Counted from the stretch's first letter, positions 1-7,523 are shown. The stretch is DNA of 64,000 bases from Streptomyces sp. NBC_00286 (GCF_036173125.1 NZ_CP108054.1:7903001-7967000); one strand, 5' to 3'. The notes: generated from the letters alone by a model not told the origin. A program made the numbers and translations.

Positions 1-1121
1 ACGGCGGCGGCTCCGGCATGACCTGGAACTACGACAAGGCCTTCGACCCCAGGGCCGACAGCACGACCAAGCTGTCCGCCGTGATGGCGACCGCCGCCGA
101 CGACATCTGGGCGGCGGGCCAGTCCACCCCCAACATCAGCACAGCAGGAGACGAGTCGGCCGACGACGGCTTCCTCATGCACTACGACGGCACCGACTGG
201 CAGCGCCGCCCCATGCCGGCGTCGTTCGGCACCAGCGTCTACGACGCGCGCTTCGACGCCGTGGACTCCGGCGGACTGCTGCTGACAGGGAGCCTGCGCC
301 TGAACTCGCTGCGGATGGCCCACTGGGACGGCACTCGCTGGACGCCGCTGCCCAAGCTCCCCGGAGACCCCCGGGCGTCCGACATCAAGGCCCTCGCCCC
401 GGACGACATCTGGGTCCTCGGCTGGGTCCTCGGCGGCGAGAACGGCGAGGACGTCGAGACCAGGGCGTACCACTGGGACGGCACCCGTTGGACCGCCATG
501 GACCTGCCCACCACCGTCACCGCACTCGACGGCGTCGCGTCCGACGACCTGTGGGCGGTCGGCAGCCGCTACGGGAAGGGGGACGCAGGACCGGGGCTGC
601 CGGGCGGCCAGCCCGCCGCCGTGCACTGGGACGGCCGTGCCTGGAAGCTCGTACCGACGCCGGAGTACCGCTACAAGGTCCAGGCCCCCGAGCAGACGGC
701 GCTCCTCACCGAGGTCGTCGTGCAGGACGGCGACGTACACGCCTACGGCGAACTCACCTCCGTCAGCGAGGACGACGAACCCGACCCACCGACGGAGAAC
801 ATCCACCTCCGCTGGAACGGCACCCGCTGGACCAAGCAGCCGACCCCCGAGGGAGCCTGCGCCGACCGCGGCCACGCGGTCCGCGACGGCGAGCGCGGAA
901 CGGTCCTCAGCGCCCGCAAATACCTCACCGCGGACGGCAGTTGCGAACAAATCGCGACTCCAGAACCACCGAGCAGCTACGGCATCAAGGGAAAGGCACG
1001 GTTCACCCTGGACGCCATCACAGCAGTCCCGGGCACCGACAAGATCCTCGGAGTCGGCTCCGTGGCCTCGGTGGGCAGCGATCCGGCGTACAAGGTCGTC
1101 ATCGTCAGCCTGAAGCGGTGA
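1..1121 (+). CDS. propeller-like repeat protein, 5' end missing
   Basis: Function unknown. The frame is open back to the window edge (a Gly/Ser-rich stretch precedes the first ATG at 18), so the true start lies outside. Two short motifs alternate through the protein: an 'A-DD-I/L-W' motif (DDIWAAG, DDIWVLG, DDLWAVG) and a 'H/R-W/Y-DG/NG-x-x-W' motif (HYDGTDW, HWDGTRW twice, HWDGRAW, RWNGTRW). Regular W/D-G repeats like these are typical of beta-propeller blades in secreted actinobacterial proteins. A signal peptide would be in the missing part and cannot be checked. No catalytic motif is seen. It is followed by about 250 bp without a gene. Confidence 0.7.
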   Translation, partial: GGGSGMTWNYDKAFDPRADSTTKLSAVMATAADDIWAAGQSTPNISTAGDESADDGFLMHYDGTDWQRRPMPASFGTSVYDARFDAVDSGGLLLTGSLRLNSLRMAHWDGTRWTPLPKLPGDPRASDIKALAPDDIWVLGWVLGGENGEDVETRAYHWDGTRWTAMDLPTTVTALDGVASDDLWAVGSRYGKGDAGPGLPGGQPAAVHWDGRAWKLVPTPEYRYKVQAPEQTALLTEVVVQDGDVHAYGELTSVSEDDEPDPPTENIHLRWNGTRWTKQPTPEGACADRGHAVRDGERGTVLSARKYLTADGSCEQIATPEPPSSYGIKGKARFTLDAITAVPGTDKILGVGSVASVGSDPAYKVVIVSLKR

Positions 1122-1199
1122 GGACCGCCAACTGTCCTGGCGCTGCCGTGCGGAGGCAGCATGCCCAATGACTCAGGGCGGCTGGTTACTAAGGCGTGC

Positions 1200-1216
1200 A
1201 TCGGGTCGTGATCAAT
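1200..1216. repeat. 17-bp repeat, copy 1 (second copy at 3244-3260)
   Basis: The sequence ATCGGGTCGTGATCAAT occurs here and, identically and in the same orientation, at 3244-3260. The second copy lies about 50 bp upstream of a transposase fragment. The pair brackets the tetR / DUF1772 / DUF4267 genes. A reasonable inference is that both are remnant ends of an insertion sequence. No target-site duplication could be recognised. Confidence 0.5.
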
Positions 1217-1371
1217 GAGCATCGCAGCCTCCGGGGCGGGTGCCTCGTCTGGGGCGCGGGGCCCGGCGATCTGTGGCTGCGCCGTGTGGACGCGGGTGAC
1301 CGGAAGCGTTGCCGCAGGCGGGCAGCGGCGGGGCCCGAGGGCCCCGGCTGCGTGCCGGCCGGGGCGGTGCG

Positions 1372-1950
1372 TCAGACCATGGGGAGCCGGTTCACCAGCA
1401 GCTCCACCCTCGGCTCGGCGTCCTCGGGCGGCAGGCGGCCCGCTCGGGTCAGGGTGGCCAGGCCGTGCAGGGCCGCCCAGAACGTCTCGGTGAACAGCCC
1501 CGGGTGGACGCCGTCGCCGGCGACCTCGGCGAGCGTCTCCAGCAGGGCGGCGAAGGCGTCCTTCAGCGGCTCGGGGGTGTCCTCCTGTGCGTACGCCAGG
1601 CCGCCGTCGAGCTGGAACAAGGCGTCGTAGACCGCCGGGTTGCGTGCGGCGAAGTCGAGGTAGGCGCGGGCCAGGGCGGCGACCCGGGCGCGCGGGCCGT
1701 CCGAGGCGGAGGTCGCGGCCCGCACCGCCGTGGCCAGTTCGGCGGCCCCCTGAAGGGCGACGGCGCCGATGATCTCGCGCTTGCCGCGGAAGTGGCTGTA
1801 GAGGACGGGCTGGCTGTATTCGATGCGCTCGGCGAGCCGGCGGGTGGTGACAGCGTCCCAGCCCTGCTGCTCGGCGAGTTCGCGGGCTGTCGCCACGATG
1901 AGGCGCTCGCGCTCCGCCCGTTCGCGCTGCTTGCGTTCCTGTACCGACAT
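1372..1950 (-). CDS. TetR-family transcriptional regulator
   Basis: Predicted DNA-binding repressor of 192 residues, normal for the family. The N-terminal TetR helix-turn-helix is at about residues 15-60, with the recognition region around TTRRLAERIEYSQPVLYSHF (35-54). The rest is an all-helical ligand-binding domain of the WHG-like type (AALARAYLDFAARNPAVYDALF). It is transcribed divergently from the DUF1772 membrane-protein gene at 2041, with 90 bp between the two starts. That gap carries three copies of a palindromic motif, so the protein probably represses both itself and the membrane gene. The ligand is unknown. Confidence 0.9.
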   Translation of the reverse strand: MSVQERKQRERAERERLIVATARELAEQQGWDAVTTRRLAERIEYSQPVLYSHFRGKREIIGAVALQGAAELATAVRAATSASDGPRARVAALARAYLDFAARNPAVYDALFQLDGGLAYAQEDTPEPLKDAFAALLETLAEVAGDGVHPGLFTETFWAALHGLATLTRAGRLPPEDAEPRVELLVNRLPMV

Positions 1951-1959
1951 GAATCGATC

Positions 1960-2023
1960 CTAGCATCGCTAGACAATCGAGCGGCAGCAGTACTAGCGTT
2001 GCCTCATCGGCTAGCAACGCTAG
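1960..2023. promoter_or_regulatory. three-copy palindromic operator between tetR and DUF1772 gene
   Basis: CTAGCATCGCTAG at 1960-1972 and CTAGCAACGCTAG at 2011-2023 are near-perfect palindromes (CTAGC-N3-GCTAG). A third, degenerate copy in the opposite sense starts at 1993 (CTAGCGTTGC). Copies 2 and 3 together form a perfect 10-bp inverted repeat (1993-2002 with 2014-2023). The first site begins 10 bp from the tetR start, and the last ends 17 bp from the DUF1772 start, next to its GGAGG. This placement fits repression in both directions by the TetR protein. Confidence 0.75.
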
Positions 2024-2040
2024 TTCACGGAGGGATCGTC

Positions 2041-2487
2041 ATGCTCAACGCACTCGAAGTCGTCACCACCGTCGTCGTCGGCCTGATGGTGGGCGTGGAG
2101 TTCTCCGTCGCCTTCATCATGAACCGGATCCTGGACGCGCTTCCCGAGGACAGCGGCCAGCTCGGCCACGCTCACGGCGGCCGGATGCTCGGCGCCCTGA
2201 TGCCGTTCTGGTACGTCGGCTCGCTCGTCCTCGTCGTGATCTGGGTCGTCGCCGGATGGCACCACGACGGCGCCGGACTCGTCGCCACCGCAGGCGCGCT
2301 GCTGATCGTCAGCGTGATCATGTCGATACTGCTGCTCGTCCCGATCAACAACCGAAACAAGACCTGGACACCCGACAACCGGCCCGCCGACTGGAAGCAG
2401 CAGCTGCACCGCTGGGGCCGCTACCACTACGTCCGCGTCGCCGTCATCATCGCCGCGTTCACCCTGCTGGTCGCCGCCCTCGCCTGA
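2041..2487 (+). CDS. DUF1772 (anthrone-oxygenase-like) membrane protein
   Basis: Small integral membrane protein of 148 residues with about four hydrophobic segments (roughly 5-27, 55-78, 80-103 and 128-148). The family is annotated DUF1772 or 'anthrone oxygenase-like'; activity in this type of protein is largely unproven. The conserved N-x-x-N-K/R-T-W and W-x-R-x-H-x-x-R-V signatures are visible (PINNRNKTW, RWGRYHYVRV). The ATG at 2041 is chosen because GGAGG lies just upstream (2029-2033) and it follows the operator. It is probably the main target of the divergent TetR. A second DUF1772 protein lies at 16975. Confidence 0.8.
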   Translation: MLNALEVVTTVVVGLMVGVEFSVAFIMNRILDALPEDSGQLGHAHGGRMLGALMPFWYVGSLVLVVIWVVAGWHHDGAGLVATAGALLIVSVIMSILLLVPINNRNKTWTPDNRPADWKQQLHRWGRYHYVRVAVIIAAFTLLVAALA

Positions 2488-2812
2488 AACCACCGCTGCC
2501 CCGACATGCGCTGGTTAGCCCTGCATATCGACGGCTCTTGCCCCGTCGGGGTGAGCCCGAGAGGGCATCGGATTTCTGACCCTGCGGGCCGACGCCGCGC
2601 CGGTGGCCGCACAATCCCCACTCCCCGGGCGGCGGCTGCCCACCGAAATCCCGGCATCCGGGAATGCAGCTGCCGCTCAGATCCCATAACTGCGATCCCG
2701 GCAAGCTACGCCCCTCGATCAGCCGCGTCCGCGCGGCCTGCCCAGGCCCCATACGACACGGCAAGCTCCACGAAGCTCACCAAGCCGACGAAGTCTCGCA
2801 AGGAGAAGAGCA
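2488..2812. other. 325-bp intergenic region, no gene seen
   Basis: No convincing coding frame on either strand. A short GC-rich inverted element (CCCCGTCGGGG) lies near 2542 and may act as a weak terminator for the DUF1772 gene. The promoter of the following DUF4267 gene must lie here but no clear -10/-35 pair can be named. Confidence 0.5.
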
Positions 2813-3238
2813 GTGTCGCTTAAGAAGATCAATACCGTACTGGCCGCCGCCTTCATCCTCTTCATCCTCTGGTTCGGGACGGACTTCATCCTGAGCCCGG
2901 AGACGACGGCGCCGGGCTTCGGCCTGCCGAGCCGGCCGTCCGGCGACGGCGACGGCTTCCTGATCATCAAGGGAATCCGCGACGTCGTCCTGGCCCTGGT
3001 CCTGGGCATCCTGCTGGTGACGGGCCACCGCCGGGCGCTGGGCTGGGTGCTGCTGGTGGAGGCCCTCGCCGCGTACGGCGACATGACTACGGTGCTGGCC
3101 CACCACGGCTCCGTGGCCACCGCGCTCGGCGTCCACGGCCTGACCGCGACACTGATGGTGGTCAACGGCCTGCTGATCATGCGCGAGACCCGCAACGTCG
3201 CGGCCGCTCCGGAAACGCCCGCCCCGCAGCCCGCTTAG
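2813..3238 (+). CDS. DUF4267-type small membrane protein
   Basis: Predicted four-helix membrane protein of 141 residues (hydrophobic stretches near 8-27, 55-72, 75-93 and 106-127). Sequence features such as the 'GFG...DGDGFLIIKGIRDVVLALVLGIL' region match the DUF4267 family, whose function is unknown. GTG at 2813 is preceded by AGGAG (2801-2805). The gene sits alone between the TetR-controlled DUF1772 gene and an insertion-sequence scar. Its C-terminus is Ala/Pro-rich and probably disordered. Confidence 0.75.
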   Translation: MSLKKINTVLAAAFILFILWFGTDFILSPETTAPGFGLPSRPSGDGDGFLIIKGIRDVVLALVLGILLVTGHRRALGWVLLVEALAAYGDMTTVLAHHGSVATALGVHGLTATLMVVNGLLIMRETRNVAAAPETPAPQPA

Positions 3239-3243
3239 CGCGG

Positions 3244-3260
3244 ATCGGGTCGTGATCAAT
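3244..3260. repeat. 17-bp repeat, copy 2 (see 1200-1216)
   Basis: Identical to 1200-1216 in sequence and orientation. It lies 6 bp after the DUF4267 stop codon and about 50 bp before the transposase fragment, so it is a plausible remnant insertion-sequence end. Confidence 0.5.
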
Positions 3261-3313
3261 CCGTGGGTTTCGCCCGTCCCAGGCCCAGGCCCAGGCCCGG
3301 TAGACCGTCGTGG

Positions 3314-3382
3314 GTGACGCGCGCGCAACTGACGGACGAAGAGTGGCAGTTCCTCGAGCCGTACCTGTCTGAGAGGGCGTTC
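3314..3382 (+). pseudogene. IS5-type transposase, N-terminal fragment
   Basis: GTG at 3314 opens a stretch reading VTRAQLTDEEWQFLEPYLS. This is the standard amino terminus of IS5-type (DUF4096-headed) transposases common in Streptomyces. Homology stops after about 20 residues. The frame then runs on without transposase motifs, and no DDE catalytic residues are present, so the element is a scar and cannot transpose. Its insertion or decay may have removed the start of the hydrolase fragment that follows on the other strand. Confidence 0.7.
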
Positions 3383-3523
3383 TGTGACTGTTCAAATGAG
3401 CTGCGGGGAGAGAAGCAGTTGCGCGGAAGTGTGACACTTGGCCCCCTCACTGTCACATTTCTGCGCAACAGCCCCCCTCCTCCCATGGTCGCATCGGCTG
3501 CCTGGCCCAGCCCCCGCATCGCT

Positions 3524-3886
3524 TCAGCGGGGCGTGGCGAGCACTTTGTGCAGGAACTCTGTGAGCGAGTGCGTCGCCGTGTTGTGTGCCGTGGCGGCGA
3601 ACAGTGGGTCCAGGTGGTTCATGCCGTTGTCCGATTCGTAGATTCCGTACGGCACGCGGGAGTTGGCTGCGAGCTTGCGGGCCGCCTCCAGGACCGTGCC
3701 CTTCGCGTAGCTGGTGCCGAAGGCGTAGAGCGGTACATCGATGTCGGTGGCGTGGTGCAGGCGCAGGTCCAGGGAACGGGCGAGGTCGGTGTCGGCGTAG
3801 ACGTCGGCGATGTCGAGGTCCACGGACAGCCGGGCGGGCCAGTACCACTCCCAGACATTACGGGATTCCGCGCATCGGAGGGTTCG
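3524..3886 (-). pseudogene. alpha/beta hydrolase, C-terminal remnant
   Basis: On the minus strand the frame is open from just inside a TGA at 3887-3889 down to a stop at 3524. It reads 'RNVWEWYWPARLSVDLDIADVYAD...VPLYAFGTSYAKGTVLEAA...MNHLDPLFAA...HNTATHSLTEFLHKVL'. This resembles the end of an actinobacterial alpha/beta hydrolase, with the 'EWY-PARL-LD' segment and the terminal HLDPL carrying the expected catalytic His. The nucleophile elbow (G-x-S-x-G) and the whole N-terminal half are absent, and no good start with a ribosome binding site is seen. It is a decayed gene next to the transposase scar. Confidence 0.6.
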
Positions 3887-4061
3887 TCATTTTCGGTCGT
3901 CACCTTGGAAGTTGGGGAGGGAGACGCCACTGGTCTCCACCCTCTCGCGAGCGCCGGGCGGGCCTCGCGCCGGGGTGCCGGGCAGCTCCACCGGGATGAC
4001 CAGGCCCACGGGTCGAATAACCCTTCGAGAAAGCCCACTTGCCGCTGCTACCGTCACCGAC

Positions 4062-4793
4062 GTGGCGAAACTCAATCAGATCATCGCAGTCGAGAAGGGC
4101 GTCAAGGCCAAGTCTCATCAGGACCTGACGGCGGCTCACCATGGGCTGCAGAAGCCTGCCCTGCTGGCCGGTATCTCGCGTACATATCAGCCGAAGGACG
4201 AGGAGGGTGAGCAGTTGCCGCCCGAGTCGACCCGGGTGCAGGTGAAGGCCGAGGATGTGCTGCGGGACACCGCGGCCACCCTGACGCGGCTGTTCGATGT
4301 GACTGCCACCAAGGACTGGGCCAACACCTCGGCCAGGGCGGACATCACCGTCGACGGGCGGGTGCTCGTCGCCGATGTGCCAGTGTCCTATCTGCTGTTC
4401 CTCGAGAAGCAGCTCACCGATCTCAACACCTTTGTACGGAAGCTGCCGGTGCTCGACGCCTCCGAGTCGTGGATGCAGGACCCGTCCACCGACGCCTGGA
4501 AGACCGAGCCGGTCCGGACGCTTCGTACGAAGAAGGTGCCTCGCAACCATGTGAAGGCCGAGGCGACCGACAAGCATCCGGCGCAGGTCGAGGTGTACTA
4601 CGAGGACATACCGGTCGGCTACTGGACGACCGTCAAGTTCTCGGGTGCCCTTCCCGCCCGGCGTGTGAACGAACTGCTCGACCGGGTCGAGAAGTTGCAG
4701 CAGGCCGTCAAGTTCGCCCGGGAAGAGGCGAACGGTGTCGAGGTCGTCGACCAGCGGGTCGGTGACGCCGTGTTCGGCTACCTGTTCGGGTAG
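4062..4793 (+). CDS. conserved hypothetical soluble protein (phage-associated family?)
   Basis: 243 residues, function unknown. GTG at 4062 gives the protein 'MAKLNQIIAVEKGVKAKSHQDL...', which looks like the natural family start; no strong ribosome binding site precedes it. The protein is charged and soluble, with no signal peptide or membrane segment. Blocks such as QKPALLAGISRTYQPKDEEG, VPVSYLLFLEKQLTDL and SGALPARRVNELLDRVEKLQ look strongly conserved. From memory, close relatives occur both in Streptomyces chromosomes and in actinobacteriophages; I could not verify this here. The position between an IS scar and the permuted tRNA-like gene suggests the remains of an integrated element. Confidence 0.75.
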   Translation: MAKLNQIIAVEKGVKAKSHQDLTAAHHGLQKPALLAGISRTYQPKDEEGEQLPPESTRVQVKAEDVLRDTAATLTRLFDVTATKDWANTSARADITVDGRVLVADVPVSYLLFLEKQLTDLNTFVRKLPVLDASESWMQDPSTDAWKTEPVRTLRTKKVPRNHVKAEATDKHPAQVEVYYEDIPVGYWTTVKFSGALPARRVNELLDRVEKLQQAVKFAREEANGVEVVDQRVGDAVFGYLFG

Positions 4794-4971
4794 CCTCAGA
4801 AACTCCCCGGCCATCAGAGCCACCTCGGCCGGGGTGCGCGAGGAGCGCAAAGCTGAAGCTGAGCCTTGTCGTGACTGCGCGGTCCCGGATCGGGAACCGC
4901 GATCAATCTCAGACTATTGCTCCAGACTCAGCATTCGCCGCCGATCGCCGGATCGACCGGGCCCGGGCCCC

Positions 4972-5047
4972 GGACGTCGAAATGCCGGTTCAAGTCCGGC
5001 CCGCACAGCTCGATGTGCGGTGGTCCAAAGGCAGGACGCGGCGACTT
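4972..5047 (+). tRNA. candidate circularly permuted tRNA (3' half upstream of 5' half)
   Basis: A canonical T-arm (GCCGG-TTCAAGT-CCGGC, 4984-5000) is followed by a 7-nt acceptor strand CCGCACA (5001-5007) and G73 (5008). After a 5-nt linker comes TGTGCGG (5014-5020), perfectly complementary to that acceptor strand. Then follow T8-G9, D-stem GTCC/GGAC (5023-5026 and 5034-5037), A14, G18-G19, A21 and base 26. The A-box and B-box consensus are both satisfied, but in reversed order. CGGCG (5039-5043) can pair with CGTCG (4975-4979, one G-U) as the anticodon stem, leaving variable loop AAAT; A15 and U48 can form the Levitt pair. The D-arm resembles tRNA-Gln. The anticodon is not fixed: joining after T5047 and before G4972 would give UUG, but with C instead of U at position 33. 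No encoded CCA. Confidence 0.7.
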
Positions 5048-5105
5048 CAGACTGACCTGGGTCCTCAAGCGTGCCGGCGTGCGACATGGGCGGCAGATCA
5101 GGGCT

Positions 5106-5142
5106 CGGGGGCCGGCTACGCCCCCGGGTCCGCTCCTTTTTT
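5106..5142 (+). terminator. hairpin and T-run downstream of the permuted tRNA
   Basis: CGGGGGC (5106-5112) pairs with GCCCCCG (5120-5126) across a 7-nt loop. A run of six T occurs at 5137-5142, ten bases after the stem. The gap before the T-run is long for a textbook terminator, but it is the only such structure in this region, and it would end a short transcript containing the permuted tRNA. Confidence 0.5.
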
Positions 5143-5160
5143 GATCCTTCTTACGCACGT

Positions 5161-5283
5161 CGCCTGGCGTCCGGTTCGCGCGCACAGCGCCTGCCCTCCG
5201 GTCGCGCGCACCGCCTGCACTCGGTTTCGCGCTCAGCACATGCCCTCCGGTTCGCGTGCATCGCCCGCGCTCCGGAGGCCCGC
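5161..5283. repeat. degenerate tandem repeat, about 25-bp unit
   Basis: Four to five diverged copies of a unit resembling CGCCTGCCCTCCGGTTCGCG run between the permuted tRNA and the FUSC gene. Copies differ by small indels, so the array is old or under weak constraint. No coding frame uses it. The remaining bases to 5465 include the region that should hold the promoter of the next gene. Confidence 0.55.
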
Positions 5284-5465
5284 CCCAACAGCCGTAACCC
5301 CGGATTGCGTTCATAAAGAACGCGGTCCCCCGGCCGCCCGTCACCTCGCTGAAATGCGAGAGTTGCATTTGCTCCAGGTTCGCGACCTACCGTGGGCACC
5401 ACACAACACCGCCCGGCCGACGTCGCCCGAAGGCACACCCCCGCCCTCGTACTGACAGGAGCCCC

Positions 5466-7391
5466 GTGCCCCGCCCCGCCCTTGCCCTGCCTCCCTGGCT
5501 CGCCCATGCGCTGCGCGCCCAGCGGGGACCCGTGCCGTGGAGCGCGGTCGTACGAGGGGCGCTGGCCGCCGGGCCGTTGCTGCTCGTGGCCGTGCTCGTC
5601 GACCGGCCCTCCATCGGAGTCGTGGCCGCCCTCGGCGCCATGCTCGCCGGGACGAACGACCGGCCGGGGAGCAGGCGGGCCTCCATCAAACGGCTCGGGG
5701 TGCCCGCGCTCGCCGGGGCCGGAGGCCTGTTCCTGGGGGCGTACCTCGGGGAGCAGGCCGGAGCGGTGCTGCTGACCCTGGCGCTGACCGGACTCGGTCT
5801 CGTCGGCGGGGCTGTCAGTGCCGTGGGGCCGGTGGCTTCCGGAGCGGGAACGCAGTTGCTGGTCGCGGCTGCCGTGGGCGCCGGGATGCCGTTGCCCGAA
5901 CCAGGCTGGCAGCGCGCCCTGTTCTTCTTCGGCGGCGCGGTCTGGCTGATCGTGCTGCGGCTTGTGCTGCCGACACCCGGGGCCCTGGTCAACGACCTCC
6001 GCGACTTCCGCTTCGACGGGGAGCGGGCAGCCGTGGCCTCCGTGTACGAGGCCGTCGCCGCGCTGCTCGCCGCCGTGGGCGGTGACGACGCCATGGCCCG
6101 GCGTGCCGCGCTGACCGCCGCGCTCGATCACGCGCAGGACGCGCTCGCGGGACCGCGGCTGCGGCGGTACGCCAGTTCCGCGGCCGAACGGCGACTGCGC
6201 GCGCAGTACGCCGCCGCACTGCCCCTCGCCGAGGCCGCGACCGCGCTCGCCTGGTCCGGGGACGCCCTGCCCGCGCGGGCTGCGGACGGGCCGCGACGGC
6301 TCGCCGTGGCCGTACGGACGGGGGAGGCCTGTGGGCCGCTGCCCGCGCCCTCCCGTTCCGTACCGGGTTTGCGGGCCCTCGACGACGCGCTGCTGCACGC
6401 GGCTGAAGCCTTCGACCGGGGCGGCAAGAAGCCCAGCCCCAAGGGTTCCAGCGGGCCCATCGACCTCGGCGCTCAGCTGACCGCCCGCCATGGTCTGCAT
6501 CTACGTCCCGTCCGCGCCAAGGCCCTCCTGCGTACGGTCACCGGCGCCGGAGGCCGCGAGTACGGGCTCCGGGTGGCGCTGAGCTTCGGCGCGAGCGCCG
6601 CCGTCGCACAGGCGCTGCACCATGTGCACTGGTACTGGCTCCCGGCCACCGCCGTCTTCCTCGTCAAGCCCGACCTCGGGCCACTCGTCTCGCGCGTACT
6701 GTGCCGGGCCGCGGGAACCGTCCTCGGCGCGGTCGTGTTCGCCGGGTTCGCCGCGGTACTGCCCGCGCCGGAAGGGCTCGTGGCGCTCGTGGCCGTCAGC
6801 GGGGCCCTGATCCCGGTCGCCCTACGGCACTTCGCCGCCCAGACCGCCGTCATCACCGTGCTGGTGCTCTCGCTCGTCATGGTCGGCGGCGAACCGCAGG
6901 CCTCCTGGAGCCGCATCGGCGAGACGCTGCTGGCCTGCGCGATCGTGCTGCTCGTCGGACATCTGCCGGCACCGGGACAGCGCGGCGGGAACGTACGGGC
7001 CCGCCTGGGGCGTGCGACCGAGGCGGCGCACGCGTACCTGGCGCAGGTGCTCAGCGGCGCCGACGACCGCGCGGCACGCTGGGCCCTGCGCCGCGAGGCC
7101 TACCGGACGCTGGCCGAGGCCCGCGCCGCGATCGACCGCGCCTCCGCCGAACTCCCCACCCTGGCACGGCACACGGAAGGCACCGACGAGGTGGCGGACA
7201 CCCTCGAACGCCTCGTGGACACGACCACCGCATGCGCCGTCCACCTCGACGACACGGGACGGCTCACCCCGCAGCACACCGAACGCATCGCAACTCTGCT
7301 GGACGAACTCGTCGAGCGGCGGGAGCGGGCGGGGCTCACATCGGAGTACGACCGGTTGGGTCCGGGCTCGAGCCTGAACTTGAGTGCCTGA
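5466..7391 (+). CDS. FUSC-family (fusaric acid resistance-like) membrane protein
   Basis: Predicted inner-membrane protein of 641 residues, related to the FUSC/YccS/aromatic-acid exporter family. It has two multi-helix membrane blocks: residues about 25-165 (RGALAAGPLLLVAVLVDRPS...) and about 360-510 (ALSFGASAAVAQALHHVHWYWLPATAVFLV, the FUSC_2-like block). Soluble, mostly helical regions lie between them and at the C-terminus. This two-block layout and length are normal for the family, in which some members export toxic aromatic acids; the substrate here is unknown. GTG at 5466 follows an AGGAG. The gene stands alone, so no partner membrane-fusion or outer component is implied. Confidence 0.8.
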   Translation: MPRPALALPPWLAHALRAQRGPVPWSAVVRGALAAGPLLLVAVLVDRPSIGVVAALGAMLAGTNDRPGSRRASIKRLGVPALAGAGGLFLGAYLGEQAGAVLLTLALTGLGLVGGAVSAVGPVASGAGTQLLVAAAVGAGMPLPEPGWQRALFFFGGAVWLIVLRLVLPTPGALVNDLRDFRFDGERAAVASVYEAVAALLAAVGGDDAMARRAALTAALDHAQDALAGPRLRRYASSAAERRLRAQYAAALPLAEAATALAWSGDALPARAADGPRRLAVAVRTGEACGPLPAPSRSVPGLRALDDALLHAAEAFDRGGKKPSPKGSSGPIDLGAQLTARHGLHLRPVRAKALLRTVTGAGGREYGLRVALSFGASAAVAQALHHVHWYWLPATAVFLVKPDLGPLVSRVLCRAAGTVLGAVVFAGFAAVLPAPEGLVALVAVSGALIPVALRHFAAQTAVITVLVLSLVMVGGEPQASWSRIGETLLACAIVLLVGHLPAPGQRGGNVRARLGRATEAAHAYLAQVLSGADDRAARWALRREAYRTLAEARAAIDRASAELPTLARHTEGTDEVADTLERLVDTTTACAVHLDDTGRLTPQHTERIATLLDELVERRERAGLTSEYDRLGPGSSLNLSA

Positions 7392-7470
7392 TCAGCTCGT
7401 ACGGGTCTGTCTCAGCCTGTACGGACTTGGCTCAGCCTGTACGGACCTGGCTCAGCCTGTACGAACGTGA
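7391..7470. repeat. 20-bp tandem repeat, four units
   Basis: Three close copies of CTCAGCCTGTACGGACYTGG occur at 7411-7430, 7431-7450 and 7451-7470, the last slightly diverged. A more degenerate copy at 7391-7410 begins at the last base of the FUSC stop codon. Directly after, at about 7495-7518, a 10-bp unit (AGGACACGCA) is also repeated. No spacers separate the units, so this is simple tandem duplication, not CRISPR. Confidence 0.8.
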
Positions 7471-7523
7471 CTCAAGGAAGGGCAAGGGAGCGCGAGGACA
7501 CGCAAGGACACGCAAGGAAGCCC

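Noticed and set aside
488..1171. Arg-rich plus-strand frame overlapping the first gene
   Set aside because: Shadow frame of high-GC coding sequence, with extreme Arg/Pro content and no motif.
3263..4210. Single long plus-strand gene of 315 codons
   Set aside because: Only the short piece from 3314 resembles a protein (transposase start). The rest overlaps the antisense hydrolase fragment and the start of the gene at 4062 and is compositionally unlike protein.
4900..5008. A conventional tRNA ending at the 4984-5000 T-arm
   Set aside because: No 5' acceptor strand complementary to CCGCACA and no D-arm exist in the 100 bp upstream. The only complement lies downstream.
7391..7470. CRISPR array
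   Set aside because: Units are directly adjacent with no unique spacers, and there are no cas genes in the window.
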